Below, piece by piece: positions 63,463-64,000 of a stretch of 64,000 nucleotides of DNA. A program made the translations under genes and the position numbers. The stretch covers positions 361,535 to 425,534 of the forward strand of contig JAHBZZ010000001.1 in NCBI GenBank assembly GCA_019635215.1, read 5' to 3'. The notes below the pieces were generated by a model. That model was not told the DNA's origin. It saw only the letters and a program-made list of their open reading frames with translations, and ran no database searches. This stretch comes from Nitrosomonas sp. (GTDB lineage Bacteria; Pseudomonadota; Gammaproteobacteria; Burkholderiales; Nitrosomonadaceae). The stretch's first letter is position 1; each line of letters opens with the position of its first letter.

Positions 63463-64000
63463 ATGAAAAAATATCCTTTTATCGACAATCTGACACGCCG
63501 GGCTTTTATGCAACGCAGCATACTGCTGGGAACAGGTTTGCTGCTGACAGCACGCTATTTCCATCTGTTTTCAAAGGAGGTCCATGCCATGACAAATAGT
63601 GTACCTGACACGATTTTCTACAACGGCAAAATTACCACGTTGGATAAAAGCAATCCCGAAGTAACGGCTATGGCGCTAACAGACGGATGGATATCCGCTA
63701 CCGGTTCGGATAAGGCGATTCGCGCGCTGGCGAAGCCGGATACGAAAACGATCGATCTGGGAGGTAGACGCGTTATTCCCGGTCTCAACGATTCCCACCT
63801 GCATCTTATCCGCGGTGGGTTGAATTACAACATGGAACTGCGTTGGGATGGGATACGCAGCCTGGCTGATGCCCTGGCGATGTTGAAAGCTCAGGCCGAG
63901 CGCACGCCTGCACCACAATGGGTGCGTGTGGTCGGTGGATGGAGCGAATTTCAGTTCAAAGAACGGCGTATGCCGACTTTGGCGGAAATCAATGCAGTTG
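63463..64000 (+). CDS. Amidohydrolase family protein (YtcJ-like), Tat-exported, 3' end outside window
   Basis: The first 179 codons of a metal-dependent amidohydrolase. AAAGGAG lies before the ATG at 63463. The N-terminus has a twin-arginine signal (LTRRAFMQRS then a hydrophobic run to about residue 43), so the enzyme is predicted periplasmic. DTIFYNGKITTLDK and GRRVIPGLNDSHLHLIRGG are typical of amidohydrolase family 3, with the HLH metal ligands. Substrate unknown. It follows the broken porin by 192 bases, a spacer in which only this ribosome binding site stands out. Confidence 0.88.
   Translation, partial: MKKYPFIDNLTRRAFMQRSILLGTGLLLTARYFHLFSKEVHAMTNSVPDTIFYNGKITTLDKSNPEVTAMALTDGWISATGSDKAIRALAKPDTKTIDLGGRRVIPGLNDSHLHLIRGGLNYNMELRWDGIRSLADALAMLKAQAERTPAPQWVRVVGGWSEFQFKERRMPTLAEINAV

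Overview
The window looks like chromosomal DNA of a betaproteobacterium. Gene content and order fit the Nitrosomonadaceae best: amgK-murU, DUF2782 next to thrB, a BPSS1780-type membrane protein, gyrA-serC-serA-pheA-hisC-tyrA, and one unbroken str-S10-spc-alpha ribosomal block. No ammonia-oxidation gene is present, so the genus is an inference.

Bases 1-6.7 kb hold the end of a YcgR-type PilZ flagellar brake and a 1960-residue repeat adhesin or RTX protein (DUF4347, eight repeats of about 122 residues, glycine linker, calcium-binding nonapeptides). From 6.7 to 24.2 kb are housekeeping genes: a YbbA-like ATPase divergent from tesA with overlapping start codons, rluC, RNase E with a long AT-rich leader, polA, a LOG-family enzyme, DUF2782, thrB, a membrane/zinc-ribbon fusion, pepP with a small membrane protein, the amgK-murU peptidoglycan-recycling pair, ubiK and a ComM/YifB ATPase.

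From 24.2 to 46.4 kb the genes run on the minus strand: hemB, engB, coaX, birA and then, read from 46.4 kb leftward, rpsL-rpsG-fusA-tuf-rpsJ through rpoA-rplQ. The part from hemB to rpsJ is clearly AT-richer than its flanks. Divergent from hemB is a candidate three-hairpin small RNA whose loops are C/U-rich like anti-Shine-Dalgarno sRNAs. The ribosomal block is preceded by a near-consensus promoter and then by a terminator-like hairpin immediately before the rpsL ribosome binding site, which suggests attenuation.

From 46.7 to 50.7 kb are yajQ and argG, argF, argD (minus). From 51 to 59.3 kb a plus-strand run holds gyrA, serC, serA, pheA, hisC, a 54-residue piece resembling the N-terminal regulatory domain of DAHP synthase, and tyrA. 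After tyrA the expected aroA is absent; the last 4.5 kb is accessory: a BBP2-type porin, a lipoprotein, an alginate-export-family porin broken by two frameshifts, and the start of a Tat-exported amidohydrolase that leaves the window.

No rRNA, tRNA, CRISPR array, insertion sequence or phage gene was recognised. Most of the window is conserved housekeeping DNA; the best leads for something undescribed are the sRNA beside hemB, the str leader, and the truncated DAHP-synthase domain.
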